Assembly: GCA_901456055.1 (NCBI GenBank)
Contig: CABDWT010000004.1
Span: 62,001 to 126,000, forward strand
Direction of reading: 5' to 3'
Length of the DNA stretch: 64,000 nucleotides
From: Phytobacter ursingii
GTDB taxonomy: Bacteria > Pseudomonadota > Gammaproteobacteria > Enterobacterales > Enterobacteriaceae
Positions within the stretch are counted from its first letter, which is position 1; each line of letters starts with the position of its first letter. Under the pieces are notes generated by a model that was not told the DNA's origin, made no database searches, and was given only the letters and a program-made list of their open reading frames with translations. Position numbers and translations under genes: made by a program. Positions 7,693 through 20,271 of the stretch are shown here, piece by piece.

Positions 7693-9435
7693 TTACGGCG
7701 CTGGCTGTGTCGTGGTTGGCGTCGGAACAGGTGCCGACGCGGGCGCAACCGCTTCACCACCGGACACCACGCCGTTGCGCATCGTCTGTTTCACCTGCTG
7801 TTGCTGGGCATTCACGGCAGAAAGCTCGCCATCAACCGTTGGTTTTAACGGCGCATCGGCCTGAATGCGGCCCGTGGCGCTCAATTGCAGATTACCGTCG
7901 CCGCTAAGCGGTAACGCCGGCCATCCCCATTGTTCCAGCACATTCACCGGTACGCCGCGGCCGTTCAGGCTGACTTTGACGGTGCGGTCCGGCGTCTGCC
8001 CCACGACGGCAGTTGCCTCCAGCATCCCTTTTTCGGTAAAGGCGCTCAGCTCAGTAATGTTTACCGAACTGCCGTTGGCGCTCAACCCCAGCGACGGCCT
8101 GCGCACATCCACCCGGTTAAAGGTTGCGGCGGCGGCATTGAGCTTCACATCGCCATTCCACACCCCCCATTTGTGGTCGCGCGCCAGCTGTACGTTAGTG
8201 CCGTAGCCATCCAGTGAGGTTAACTGCCACGGGAATGCCGGGTCGATATCAATCACCAGGTTGCGACTGGCGCTGAACTTGGTCAGCGTGACGCTGTTGA
8301 GCCAGTCGGGCAGCGTGTCCATCCACAGCTGTTTCCAGTTGGCGGGCAGGGTATATTCGAGCCCGACGATGGCCGCATCGTTTAGCACCAGCGCTTTACC
8401 GCTGCGCGTCCAGTAGCCGGATGTGCGCACCATTCCGTTTTCCCAGCGGGTAGTGAACTGCTGCATCGCGATGCCCGCCGGAGTAAATTCGGCGTTCACA
8501 ATCGGGTCATAGAAATGCAGCGAACCGTAGATAAATTCATTGGCGTTCATCGATAGCTGGCCGTCATCCGTATGCCAGTCGCCTTTGGTCAGCGTCAGGT
8601 TGCGCAGCGTCAGGTCCAGGTCTGCAATCGCCCATTCTGGCCCTTGCAGGCGCGCATCGGTCACATCCAGTCGCCCGATTTGTAGCGACGGCAGGGTCGT
8701 GAGCGGTGCAAAAAAATCTTTCAGCGATTTGTCGCTCTGCAGGCGAATATCGGTCAGCCGCAGGTTATCCACCACCCAGCCGCCATCCGCATCGCGTCGC
8801 GCATTGCCCGTCAGCGAACCACGCGCCATATCTGCGCCGATGGTCGTTAACGTGACCGTGCCTTTATCGAGACTCCCCTGAATTAAGACATTGTTGGCAG
8901 GGACGCCGTTAAGGGTCATCGAGCCGGCGCTCATCTGGATTTGCGCCTGCGTGCCGAGCACATTGCCCTCGACCGGCTGCCATGGGATCACGGCGCCAGT
9001 GACGCGTTGCGCACTCAGATCCCAGCCAGTCGCCGGGCTGTTAAAGGCCATATTGCTCAGTTGCAGACGGTCAGCCTGGAAGGGGAGCGGCGCGGTAGCC
9101 GGGGAGAGATTTAGCGTGCCGTCCTGCAGCAAAATAGTATCGGTGTGCAGTGGATCGGTGAACTGGCGGCTACTCAGACCGATATCAACGGCTTTGGCGA
9201 CCAGCGTAGCGGGCTGCCCTTTGCGACCAAAATTGACGTTGCGTAACAGCACATGGGAAGGCGAGGAAAGCTGGTGGTCTATCGCATCAACGGCGAGGTG
9301 ATATTGACTCTTTTCGTTTACCCAGTTACTGACCTGCGTTGCGCCCCAGCGGGTCTGCAGCAGGAAATAACAGGCCACTATCGCCAGCAGCAGGACGACA
9401 ATGACGAAAATTAGCAGCTTTCCAATAAATTTCAT
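7693..9435 (-). CDS. yicH: AsmA family protein YicH
   Basis: A 580-residue AsmA-like envelope protein by analogy with E. coli YicH, a poorly characterised member of the family of inner-membrane-anchored, periplasm-facing proteins linked to lipid transport and outer-membrane homeostasis. The N terminus MKFIGKLLIFVIV starts a single hydrophobic signal-anchor (about 4-26), followed by a long beta-rich periplasmic body. I chose the ATG at 9435 because the upstream in-frame start at 9474 adds a non-hydrophobic stretch before the anchor. The C terminus is Ala/Pro/Thr-rich. It lies 120 bp from xanP and in the same direction, as in E. coli. Confidence 0.88.
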   Translation of the reverse strand: MKFIGKLLIFVIVVLLLAIVACYFLLQTRWGATQVSNWVNEKSQYHLAVDAIDHQLSSPSHVLLRNVNFGRKGQPATLVAKAVDIGLSSRQFTDPLHTDTILLQDGTLNLSPATAPLPFQADRLQLSNMAFNSPATGWDLSAQRVTGAVIPWQPVEGNVLGTQAQIQMSAGSMTLNGVPANNVLIQGSLDKGTVTLTTIGADMARGSLTGNARRDADGGWVVDNLRLTDIRLQSDKSLKDFFAPLTTLPSLQIGRLDVTDARLQGPEWAIADLDLTLRNLTLTKGDWHTDDGQLSMNANEFIYGSLHFYDPIVNAEFTPAGIAMQQFTTRWENGMVRTSGYWTRSGKALVLNDAAIVGLEYTLPANWKQLWMDTLPDWLNSVTLTKFSASRNLVIDIDPAFPWQLTSLDGYGTNVQLARDHKWGVWNGDVKLNAAAATFNRVDVRRPSLGLSANGSSVNITELSAFTEKGMLEATAVVGQTPDRTVKVSLNGRGVPVNVLEQWGWPALPLSGDGNLQLSATGRIQADAPLKPTVDGELSAVNAQQQQVKQTMRNGVVSGGEAVAPASAPVPTPTTTQPAP

Positions 9436-9555
9436 GATCTTCCACCCTCGTAAGCCTGTACAGGAGTTATGCACGATTTATGCGCATTCCTCAAGGCACG
9501 AATGGTGAAAGAGCGTTACAGAGGCAACGGAATACATCCGCTGCCTCTGCTGGAA

Positions 9556-10941
9556 TTACGGCTTATCGGCAGGGAAAACCAGGTTCAGTACGATAGCGGT
9601 GATGCCACCCGCAGCGATACCGGAAGTGAGCAGATTTTTCAGCCAGTCAGGGGCGAATTGCAGAATCATCGGCTGCTGGGACACGCCCAGGCCAACGGCC
9701 AGCGACAGGGCGATGATCATGATCGCGCGGCGGTTCAGCGGCTCGCGGGAAACGATACGCACGCCGGAGGCGGCAATGGTACCGAACATCACCAGCGTCG
9801 CTCCGCCCAGTACCGGCTCAGGCAACTGCTGAACGAACGCAGCCACGGCCGGGAACAGACCCATCACCATCAGCATGACGGCAACGAAGAAACCCACATA
9901 ACGACTGGCGACGCCCGTCAACTGGATCACGCCGTTGTTCTGGCCGAAACAGGAGTTCGGGAAGGTGTTAAACACCGCAGAAACAAAGGAGTTCAGACCG
10001 TTTGCCAGTACTCCGCCTTTCAGGCGATTCATGTACACCGGGCCGGAAACCGGCTGCTCAGAGACGTCTGACGTTGCGGTGATATCGCCGATGGTTTCCA
10101 GCGAGGTGATCATAAACACCAGCATCAGCGGCAGCAGCAGGCTCCAGTCGATGCTCAGGCCGTAATACAGCGGCGTGGGGATCATAATGGCGCTGGACGG
10201 CGCGTTATAAGCCGGGAGCATACCCATCATCATGGCGACGAGATAGCCGACCGCCATCGCAATCACCAGGGAGGCGATTCGCAGGTACGGGTTACGCTGG
10301 CGGTTCAGCAGGATGATGATGGCAAGGACAATGCCCGCCAGCAGCAGGTTTTTCGGCGCGCCGAAGGTATGATTCGCCATCGCGCCAAAGCCACCACCCA
10401 CGGACGTCAGGCCAACCTGAATCAGCGACAGGCCGATGATCATAACCACCACACCGGAGACCAATGGGGTGATGATGCGGCGGGCGAACGGCAGAATGCG
10501 GGAGATAACCATCTCGGTGCAGCTTGCCAGCATCAGGGAGCCGAACAGGGCGGCCATCATTGTCGGCACATCGGCACCGCCGGTTTTCAGTGCGGTACCA
10601 CCCATGATCAGCGGCGCAACGAAGTTAAAGCTGGTGCCCTGAATAGACAGCAGGCCGGAACCGACCGGACCCCAGGCTTTTATCTGGATGATGGATGCGA
10701 CGCCGGAGGCGAACAGCGACATGCTGATGATGTGCTGCGTATCCTGAGCCGGTAAACCCAGCGCCTGACAAATCAGCAGGCCTGGCGTGATAACGCCAAC
10801 AAACATCGCCAACAGGTGCTGTAGCGCGGCAAAAATAGTTTGCGCCAGCGGTGGGCGGTCTTCAAGGCGGTAGATCAGCTCACTGGGCTGGGTATGCGCA
10901 ACCGTTTGCGCATTTTCGGACTCGATGGTGTTGACAGACAT
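9556..10941 (-). CDS. xanP: Xanthine:proton symporter XanP
   Basis: A 461-residue NCS2/NAT purine permease of the inner membrane. It has about 14 hydrophobic segments, the family signature region ending in [17 protein letters not shown] with the conserved Q-N substrate-site residues, and an N-terminal hydrophilic tail. E. coli XanP takes up xanthine with protons. The start at 10941 (MSVNTIES) matches E. coli XanP and has AGGGGA upstream; the in-frame start three codons earlier is less likely. The E. coli neighbour gltS is missing upstream, and an unrelated gene follows instead. Confidence 0.93.
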   Translation of the reverse strand: MSVNTIESENAQTVAHTQPSELIYRLEDRPPLAQTIFAALQHLLAMFVGVITPGLLICQALGLPAQDTQHIISMSLFASGVASIIQIKAWGPVGSGLLSIQGTSFNFVAPLIMGGTALKTGGADVPTMMAALFGSLMLASCTEMVISRILPFARRIITPLVSGVVVMIIGLSLIQVGLTSVGGGFGAMANHTFGAPKNLLLAGIVLAIIILLNRQRNPYLRIASLVIAMAVGYLVAMMMGMLPAYNAPSSAIMIPTPLYYGLSIDWSLLLPLMLVFMITSLETIGDITATSDVSEQPVSGPVYMNRLKGGVLANGLNSFVSAVFNTFPNSCFGQNNGVIQLTGVASRYVGFFVAVMLMVMGLFPAVAAFVQQLPEPVLGGATLVMFGTIAASGVRIVSREPLNRRAIMIIALSLAVGLGVSQQPMILQFAPDWLKNLLTSGIAAGGITAIVLNLVFPADKP

Positions 10942-11167
10942 CGCAAACAATCCCCTGATGGAAAAGCGGAGATTCTATCGGACTGTTTGGTAAAAGCAAA
11001 CGGTTGCTAAACAATAAAACGTACTTTTATAAAGAATGTTGAGAGCGACAAATTGGGTTCTAAAGCCTACGGATTTTGGTTGGTCCGGGTATTTAACGCT
11101 CCGCAGGATTTGCGCAATGCTAAAATCATCGGCAATCGCGCATGAAAATTAAAAGTTAGGGATTGAT

Positions 11168-11845
11168 ATGAAAGGAAAAATACTGCTCGCGCTGACCTTT
11201 TTCTCCGCCGGGTGTCTTGCTGACGAATACGATCTGCACAGTTGTCGTAATGGTTATTTTCCCACCTGGCCAGGCGTGTTCAACCAGGCAACAGTGAAAG
11301 CCGACGGCGATGCAAAAGTGCATTTTTATCGCGACGATGAGGGATGCCCAGGGCAAGGCAACGCCTGCGCAACAAAACCGTATCTGGTGGCGGGCAATAC
11401 GGTGCTGGTGGCGCAGGAAGTGCCGGGCTGGAGCTGCGTCTGGTACTCAGGTAAAAAGCATGAGTTTGTCGGCTGGATGTCTACCGCAAATCTGGAAAAA
11501 CAGCCGGTACACAGCGCAACGCTTGCCGAATGGACCGGTAAATGGCGAGCCGAAGTGGGTGACAATGAAATTCACATCACCTCTGTCGGGAAAGGACAGC
11601 TGAATGTCGACGGCCAGGCGACCTGGTATGGCGGGAAAGATTCGCAAGGGTATGACATTGTCCACACCGGCGATCTCGATGAAACCATAACGCCACAGGG
11701 GAATGCGCTGCATTGGGGAAACCCGAAAGAGGAATACACCTGTAGCGGGACGGCGCAACTGGTCAATGGCAACTTAATCGTCCATGACAGCGGCTATTGC
11801 GGTGGCATGAACGTCAGTTTTGATAACGTCTATCACAAACAGTGA
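11168..11845 (+). CDS. Secreted cysteine-rich protein with SH3-like region
   Basis: A 225-residue protein that I do not recognise as a named family. It has a signal peptide (hydrophobic 4-15); cleavage after CLA (near residue 18) looks likeliest, and SAGC is an imperfect lipobox. Seven or so cysteines after the signal suggest disulfides in the periplasm. Residues about 70-110 (valine-rich, with GWSCVW and VGWMS) look like a bacterial SH3 domain, followed by a beta-rich C-terminal half. RBS TAGGGA is six bases before the ATG. It occupies the place of gltS in E. coli and abuts the recG stop codon tail to tail. Confidence 0.7.
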   Translation: MKGKILLALTFFSAGCLADEYDLHSCRNGYFPTWPGVFNQATVKADGDAKVHFYRDDEGCPGQGNACATKPYLVAGNTVLVAQEVPGWSCVWYSGKKHEFVGWMSTANLEKQPVHSATLAEWTGKWRAEVGDNEIHITSVGKGQLNVDGQATWYGGKDSQGYDIVHTGDLDETITPQGNALHWGNPKEEYTCSGTAQLVNGNLIVHDSGYCGGMNVSFDNVYHKQ

Positions 11846-13927
11846 TCAGGCATTTGAATAACGCTCTGTTTCCGGCATCCAGCGCTCAATAAGGGCTGCG
11901 GCCTGCTGAGGATAGCGTTCGTGAATATGACGGGCGATGCGCTGCACTTCCGGGATCATCGCCTGGTCACGCAGCAAATCGGCCACTTTGAACTCGGCAT
12001 TCCCGGTCTGGCGGGTGCCGAGCAGCTCGCCGGGACCGCGAATCTCCAGATCTTTTTGCGCGATCACAAACCCGTCGTTACTGTCGCGCAGCACCTGCAG
12101 GCGTTTTTGCGCGGTTTTCGACAACGGCGATTTGTAGAGCAGTACGCAGTGCGAGGCTACCGCGCCACGTCCGACGCGACCGCGCAACTGATGGAGTTGC
12201 GCAAGGCCCAGACGCTCCGGGTTTTCGATAATCATCAGACTGGCATTAGGCACATCCACGCCCACTTCGATCACGGTTGTCGCTACCAGAAGGTGCATGT
12301 CGCCCTGCTTGAAAGCCTGCATCACTGTCTGTTTTTCCGCCGGCTTCATGCGACCATGAACCAGGCCGATATTCAGCTCCGGCAGCGCCAGCTTTAACTC
12401 TTCCCATGTGGCTTCCGCCGCCTGGGCTTCCAGCAGGTCAGACTCTTCAATCAGCGTACAGACCCAGTAGGCCTGGCGACCTTCCCCGGTACAAGCGTTG
12501 CGCACGCGATCGATAATTTCGCTGCGTCGGGTATCCGGGATGGCGACGGTGGTCACAGGCGTTCGGCCCGGCGGGAGTTCGTCGATAACTGAGGTGTCGA
12601 GATCGGCATACGCGGTCATCGCCAGGGTACGCGGAATCGGCGTTGCGGTCATGATCAACTGATGGGGATGGAAACCCTGTTGCTGGCCTTTCTCCCACAG
12701 TGCCAGGCGCTGATGGACGCCGAAGCGGTGCTGTTCGTCGATAATCACCAGCGCGAGGCCGTTAAACTGCACCTGCTCCTGAAAGATAGCATGTGTGCCG
12801 ACGATCATTTGTACCTGACCGCTGGCAATCGCATCCTGCTGGGCCTGGCGCGCCTTGCCTTTTTGTTTACCCGCCAGCCAGCCCACTTCCACACCGAGCG
12901 GGGCAAACCAGTTGCGGAAATTATTGGCATGTTGTTCAGCCAGCAGTTCGGTCGGCGCCATTAATGCCACCTGGTTGCCGTTCGCAATCGCCCGCAAGGC
13001 TGCCAGCGCCGCGACCAGGGTTTTCCCCGAGCCCACATCACCCTGCACAAGGCGCATCATCGGCACATCGAGCGCCATGTCACGTTCAATTTCTGCCACC
13101 ACGCGTGCCTGAGCGCCGGTAGGTTTGAACGGCAACGAGGCCAGCAGGGCATTTTTCAGCGTATCCTGAGGATTCAGCGGCTTTGCGTGATAACGCTGCG
13201 CCCCGGCACGCAACGCCAGCATGCTGAGGTTGTGTGCCAGTAACTCTTCCAGGATTAAACGTCTTTGCGCCGGGTGTTGCCCGGTTTCCAGCTCGGCGAG
13301 CTGCAGCGTCGGCGGCGGGCGATGCAGGGTGCGCAAGGCTTCCGGCAGTGTCATTAGCCCCTGTGCCAGCTCTGGCGGCAGCAGTTCAGTAATCGCGCAA
13401 GTGGCAAGCAGATCCAGCGCCTGGTCGGTGAGCTTGCGTAACGTCGCCTGTTTTATCCCTTCGGTTGTCGGATAAACCGGCGTTAAGGTTTCCTGTAATT
13501 CCGGCGTGCTGAGATCGCCCTGCACGCGGTATTCCGGGTGAATCATCTCTGCGCCGTATTTCCCGCGCTTTGCTTCACCGTAGGCCAGCACACGACGCCC
13601 GGTCGCGAGGCTGTTTTTCATCGCCGCGTTGAAGTTGAAAAAGCGCATGGTCAGAATGCCGGAACCGTCGCTTATCTGGCAGGTCATCATCCGACGCCCG
13701 CCAAAGGTGATATTGCAGTTCAGCACTTCGCCTTCCACCGTGGCGTAAATGCCCGGCAGCAGGTCGGCAATGGGGTAGAGTTGGGTGCGATCTTCGTAGC
13801 GTAAAGGCAGGTGCAGCAGTAAATCCTGAACCGTATGCAGGCCAATTTTGGCAAGTTTGTTGGCCTGCGCCGCGCCAACGCCGGTAAGAGTATTGAGGGG
13901 GACGGCATCCAACAGACGACCTTGCAT
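11846..13927 (-). CDS. recG: ATP-dependent DNA helicase RecG
   Basis: A 693-residue branch-migration helicase that reverses stalled forks and processes D-loops and Holliday junctions. The N-terminal wedge domain has an OB fold with LLLHLPLRYEDRT near residue 45. Walker A GDVGSGKT, DEQHRFG (DEQH box), TATPIPRTLA and the C-terminal helicase lobe with TTVIEVGVDVP and QLRGRVGRG are all present. Start at 13927 (MQGRLLDAVPL) equals the E. coli length; the upstream in-frame start would run into trmH. Five bases separate it from the trmH stop, so both are in the spoT operon. Confidence 0.97.
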   Translation of the reverse strand: MQGRLLDAVPLNTLTGVGAAQANKLAKIGLHTVQDLLLHLPLRYEDRTQLYPIADLLPGIYATVEGEVLNCNITFGGRRMMTCQISDGSGILTMRFFNFNAAMKNSLATGRRVLAYGEAKRGKYGAEMIHPEYRVQGDLSTPELQETLTPVYPTTEGIKQATLRKLTDQALDLLATCAITELLPPELAQGLMTLPEALRTLHRPPPTLQLAELETGQHPAQRRLILEELLAHNLSMLALRAGAQRYHAKPLNPQDTLKNALLASLPFKPTGAQARVVAEIERDMALDVPMMRLVQGDVGSGKTLVAALAALRAIANGNQVALMAPTELLAEQHANNFRNWFAPLGVEVGWLAGKQKGKARQAQQDAIASGQVQMIVGTHAIFQEQVQFNGLALVIIDEQHRFGVHQRLALWEKGQQQGFHPHQLIMTATPIPRTLAMTAYADLDTSVIDELPPGRTPVTTVAIPDTRRSEIIDRVRNACTGEGRQAYWVCTLIEESDLLEAQAAEATWEELKLALPELNIGLVHGRMKPAEKQTVMQAFKQGDMHLLVATTVIEVGVDVPNASLMIIENPERLGLAQLHQLRGRVGRGAVASHCVLLYKSPLSKTAQKRLQVLRDSNDGFVIAQKDLEIRGPGELLGTRQTGNAEFKVADLLRDQAMIPEVQRIARHIHERYPQQAAALIERWMPETERYSNA

Positions 13928-13932
13928 AGGCG

Positions 13933-14622
13933 TTATCTCGCTGCCTGCATGGTAGCCCACCAGCCTTCGTCGGCATCCACTTCGCCGCGCTCGTTGACGC
14001 GGGGATACGGCAGACCTTTGCGTTTGGCAACGCGCGCCAGTACCGGATAACCGCCTTCAAACAGCCGACGCTGCTGCTCTTCGTCGGGCAGCATGCTGTT
14101 TTCGCGCAGGTACATACCGGCGTTTTGCCGTTGGCGCTGGGCTTCGTAGAGGATCAACGCAGAGGCAACGGAGACATTCAGTGACTGCACCATGCCGATC
14201 ATCGGGATGATGATGTCCTGATCCGCCAGATCTAATGCTTCCTGGCTGATCCCGGTTTTCTCCTGCCCCATCAAAATACAGGTGGGACGGGTGTAGTCGA
14301 TCTCGCGAAAATCAACGGCTTTGTCTGAGAGATGTGTCGCCAGTATCTGCATTCCCGCCGCTTTCAATTGGGAAACGGCGTCGCCGATGGTTGGGTGGGT
14401 TTTCACTTCCACCCAACTGTTGCTGCCCGCCGCGGATGACAGCATGGTATGCATGCGACGGCTCGGCCAGACGGCGTGAACTTCATGTACGCCAACGGCG
14501 TCTGCGGTGCGGATAATAGCGGAGACGTTATGCGGTTTATGGACCTGCTCCATGCAGACGGTCAGGTCCGGTTGACGTCTGGCCAGCATCTCGCGGATTC
14601 GCGCATAACGTTGTGCATTCAT
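13933..14622 (-). CDS. trmH: tRNA (guanosine-18-2'-O)-methyltransferase TrmH
   Basis: A 229-residue SPOUT methyltransferase that makes Gm18 in tRNA. It carries the three SpoU motifs: HNVSAIIRTADA, ILMGQEKTGIS and LNVSVASALILYEA. The ATG at 14622 gives the E. coli length and is preceded by AAGGATGAAGTGGAT, which is the end of an ERIC-like repeat and seems to act as ribosome-binding site. In E. coli the spoT-trmH gap is only a few bases, whereas here it is about 143 bp because of this insertion. Confidence 0.96.
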   Translation of the reverse strand: MNAQRYARIREMLARRQPDLTVCMEQVHKPHNVSAIIRTADAVGVHEVHAVWPSRRMHTMLSSAAGSNSWVEVKTHPTIGDAVSQLKAAGMQILATHLSDKAVDFREIDYTRPTCILMGQEKTGISQEALDLADQDIIIPMIGMVQSLNVSVASALILYEAQRQRQNAGMYLRENSMLPDEEQQRRLFEGGYPVLARVAKRKGLPYPRVNERGEVDADEGWWATMQAAR

Positions 14623-14765
14623 ATCCACTTCATCCTTCACATTGCCCCTTAAGTCGCTGCGGATGACTCGGCCCATCCCTGTGCCTCACCCTTTCAGGGC
14701 CAGCGCAAGCGCTGTTCAAAACGCTAAAGCGTTTGTGAAGCAATTCGAATGCTTTTGAGTCAACA
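14623..14765. repeat. ERIC-like remnant between spoT and trmH
   Basis: One end (CACTTCATCCTTCACATTGCC, about 14627-14646) and the other (GCAATTCGAATGCTTTTGAG, about 14740-14759) resemble the two ends of ERIC, while the centre does not. The middle has palindromes, including AGCGCAAGCGCT and AAACGCTAAAGCGTTT. It lies inside the spoT-trmH transcript. Confidence 0.5.
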
Positions 14766-16892
14766 CTAGTTGCGGTTACGGGTTACTTTAATCACATCCG
14801 GCATGACGCGGATTTTACGCATGATGTTCGCCAGATGGACGCGATCGCGTGACGTCAGACGGATAAAGGCGCTGTAAACGCGACCGTCTTTTTCTTCCGT
14901 GTTCAGGCTCTGAATGTTGGAAGACGCGGTGTTGATTGCCGCAGTCAGATTCGCCAGCGCGCCCTGATGGTTGAACATATCCACCTTGATTTCGGTGATA
15001 AATTCCTGCGCGGTGTCTTTGTCCCACTCAACGGCCATAAACTTCTCTGGCTCTTTCTGGTAGCCACGGATGTTACGGCAAGATTCATGGTGGATAACCA
15101 GTCCTTTGCCAGGGCTGACGTGCGCCACAATCGGGTCGCCGGGAATCGGACGGCAGCACTTCGCGAAAGTAATCAACACACCGTCCGCACCTTTGATCGG
15201 CAAATGACCGCCGCTGGCACTCGTGGCAGTACTGGTGCTTTGCGTTGTCGCCACCGCTTCGCCCTGCTGCAGGTTTTTCGCCACCACCACGCTCATGGCG
15301 TTGCCGAGACCGATTTCAGCCAGCAGATCGTCAAGCGAGGCGAGCTTCATACGGTCCAGCTCGCGCTGGATATGTTCTTGCGGAATTTCCGCCAGTTTAC
15401 GGCTTCCACCCAGTGCGTGATTGAGCAGACGGCGGCCAAGGCTTACCGAGTCATCACGCTTGAGGTTTTTCAGTAACTGGCGAATTTTGGCGCGGGCTTT
15501 TGAGCTCACGACAAAGTTAAGCCATGCCGCATTCGGGCGTGCGCCCGGTGCGGTAATGATTTCTACGGTCTGGCCGCTGGAAAGCGACTGCGACAGGGGA
15601 TACGGCTGCCTGTCGACGCGTGCGCCCACACAAGCGTGGCCGATGTCGGTGTGTACCGCATAGGCAAAGTCGACCGGGGTCGCGCCTGCCGGCAGTTCCA
15701 CGATGCGGCCTTCCGGGGTGAAAACATAAATCTCATCCGGGAAGAGATCAGATTTAACGCTCTCGATAAATTCAAACGAGCTGCCTGCGCTCTGTTGCAG
15801 TTCGAGCAGGCTTTGCATCCAGCGCTGGGCGCGGATTTGCGCGGTGGTGCTGGTTTCGCCATGCTCTTTGTAGGCCCAGTGCGCCGCGACCCCCATTTCC
15901 GCCATCTGGTCCATATCTTCGGTGCGAATTTGCACTTCAACCGGGACGCCATGGGGACCGATCATCGAGGTGTGCAGAGACTGATAGCCGTTCGCTTTTG
16001 GAATGGCAATATAGTCTTTAACGCGACCTGGACGCGGTTTGTAGAGGCTGTGCATCTGGCCCAGCACGCGATAGCAGGTGTCAGCATCATGGACGATTAC
16101 GCGGAAGGCGTAGATATCCATAATTGAATGAAAACGTTGCTCTTTGAGCACCATCTTGCAATAGATGGAGTACAGATGTTTTTCGCGACCGCTGACGCGA
16201 CACGGAATGCCCGCTTCCTGCAAACGCCCTTCGATTTCAGAAAGGATCTTCTGAATCATCTCTTTACGGTTACCGCGCGCGGCTTTTACCACTTCTTTAA
16301 TGACGCGATAACGGTTTGGGTACAACGCTTCAAAGCCCAGCTCTTCAAGCTCGGTTTTGATGTGATGGATACCTAAACGGTGCGCCAGCGGGCTGTAAAT
16401 TTCGAGGGTTTCACGGGCGATGCGACGACGTTTATCCGGGCGAAGAGAGCCCAACGTGCGCATGTTGTGAGTACGGTCGGCGAGTTTGATGAGAATGACG
16501 CGGATATCCTGCACCATCGCCATAATCATCTTGCGAAAGTTTTCAGCCTGCGCTTCTTTCTTGTCGCGGAACTTGAGCTTATCGAGCTTTGACACCCCTT
16601 CCACCAGTTCGGCAACGCTTTTGCCAAACAGCTGTTCCATGTCCTGGTAGGTTGCGGGGGTATCTTCAATCACGTCATGCAGCAGCGCGGCCATCAGCGT
16701 TTCGTGGTCGAGTTTCATCTCGGCCAGAATACAGGCTACGGCAACCGGGTGCGTGATATAGGGTTCACCACTTGAACGTGTCTGGCCCTCGTGAGCGTCA
16801 CGTGCAACGAGATACGCCTGCCGAAGACGTTTAATCTGGTCTTCCGGCAGGTAGTTTTGAATCAGTTGATTCAGACTTTCAAACAGATACAA
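14766..16892 (-). CDS. spoT: Bifunctional (p)ppGpp synthase/hydrolase SpoT
   Basis: A 708-residue RelA/SpoT enzyme that mainly hydrolyses ppGpp. Order of domains: HD hydrolase (about 25-150, with HDVIED and DRTHNMRTL), synthetase (about 200-350), TGS (about 390-450, VFTPEGRIVELP), helical/zinc-finger region and C-terminal ACT (about 630-705). The start codon is TTG at 16892, as in E. coli. It is a few residues longer than the E. coli protein because of a Ser/Thr-rich insert near 560-570. It is 18 bp from rpoZ in the same operon. Confidence 0.97.
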   Translation of the reverse strand: MYLFESLNQLIQNYLPEDQIKRLRQAYLVARDAHEGQTRSSGEPYITHPVAVACILAEMKLDHETLMAALLHDVIEDTPATYQDMEQLFGKSVAELVEGVSKLDKLKFRDKKEAQAENFRKMIMAMVQDIRVILIKLADRTHNMRTLGSLRPDKRRRIARETLEIYSPLAHRLGIHHIKTELEELGFEALYPNRYRVIKEVVKAARGNRKEMIQKILSEIEGRLQEAGIPCRVSGREKHLYSIYCKMVLKEQRFHSIMDIYAFRVIVHDADTCYRVLGQMHSLYKPRPGRVKDYIAIPKANGYQSLHTSMIGPHGVPVEVQIRTEDMDQMAEMGVAAHWAYKEHGETSTTAQIRAQRWMQSLLELQQSAGSSFEFIESVKSDLFPDEIYVFTPEGRIVELPAGATPVDFAYAVHTDIGHACVGARVDRQPYPLSQSLSSGQTVEIITAPGARPNAAWLNFVVSSKARAKIRQLLKNLKRDDSVSLGRRLLNHALGGSRKLAEIPQEHIQRELDRMKLASLDDLLAEIGLGNAMSVVVAKNLQQGEAVATTQSTSTATSASGGHLPIKGADGVLITFAKCCRPIPGDPIVAHVSPGKGLVIHHESCRNIRGYQKEPEKFMAVEWDKDTAQEFITEIKVDMFNHQGALANLTAAINTASSNIQSLNTEEKDGRVYSAFIRLTSRDRVHLANIMRKIRVMPDVIKVTRNRN

Positions 16893-16910
16893 GGGCGACC
16901 CGCTTATTGA

Positions 16911-17186
16911 TTAACGACGACCTTCAGCAATAGCGGTAACGGCTTGTAATTCAGCGGCTTCCTGCTCTTGCTGTTCCTGGCGCTCACGTACGTCGAGGAT
17001 CTGGTTGTTGATCAGACCTTCTTCGATTTCGCGCAGCGCGATAACGGTGGTTTTATCGTTTTCTTCCGGTACCAGCGGATCCTTTCCGCCTACCTGCATC
17101 TGACGAGCGCGACGCGCGGCGACCAGTACCAGGTCAAAACGGTTACCAATTTTCTCTACAGCGTCCTGAACAGTTACGCGTGCCAT
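16911..17186 (-). CDS. rpoZ: RNA polymerase omega subunit
   Basis: A 91-residue omega subunit that binds the beta-prime subunit of RNA polymerase and forms part of a ppGpp site. The [20 protein letters not shown] start and the RARQM region are characteristic, and length is identical to E. coli RpoZ. It lies between gmk (53 bp upstream) and spoT (18 bp downstream), giving the conserved gmk-rpoZ-spoT order that groups a ppGpp target with the ppGpp enzyme. Confidence 0.97.
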
Positions 17187-17239
17187 ATTTAAAATGCTCC
17201 ACAGATGGTGATGGACTGGGCATGATACTGAATGTGAGT

Positions 17240-19796
<2,557 letters not shown>

Positions 19797-19826
19797 CGCC
19801 GTGTCTGCGGAGGTATCCTTCTCCGT

Positions 19827-19855
19827 AACCCTCGCTTCGTAATCGCGGGGTTTGT
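19827..19855 (+). terminator. Candidate terminator after ligB
   Basis: An imperfect GC-rich hairpin (CCCTCGC with GCGGGG, one G-T pair) followed by TTTGT lies about 30 bp after the ligB stop. It is moderately convincing. Confidence 0.5.
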
Positions 19856-19954
19856 CTATTCACCGGATGATAAAAGGCTGGTCACGATTTACATCGCAGG
19901 CGCCACGCCCGTAACCGTATGGCTACGCACCAGAAATGAGAAAGTCTGCCTGAG

Positions 19955-20239
19955 CTAAAGCGACGGGCCATGTAGCTCAATGAATCCTTTCTCAATGTCG
20001 TACCTGAGATGTTTGGTTAACGAAAATTGCGGGTCATTCTTATCAAATTTTAGGGTGACCATCTCCTGGTACGCTTCAACGGTCATTCCATCATAAATAT
20101 GCTGGTTGATGTTGTAGCCGGAGCAGTTGGTACGATTAGAGGTGCCCCGTCGCCAGGACTTACCCACTATCCTGATGATGAAATAATGGCATTCGGACAA
20201 ATTATGGCTGCGAATATTTGTGGCGTTAATGATAGTCAT
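19955..20239 (-). CDS. Small orphan protein, 94 residues
   Basis: Not recognised. The ATG at 20239 has GAGG seven bases upstream, giving a 94-residue soluble protein with no signal peptide, no membrane segment and a charged C-terminal half (around LKFDKNDPQFSLTKH). It lies 32 bp downstream of the polygalacturonase gene on the same strand, so it could be co-transcribed. The pair sits where E. coli has yicG. It could be a real accessory gene or a fragment. Confidence 0.5.
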   Translation of the reverse strand: MTIINATNIRSHNLSECHYFIIRIVGKSWRRGTSNRTNCSGYNINQHIYDGMTVEAYQEMVTLKFDKNDPQFSLTKHLRYDIEKGFIELHGPSL

Positions 20240-20271
20240 ATTCTGCCTCGTGAGTGTCCCACGCATTGAGC

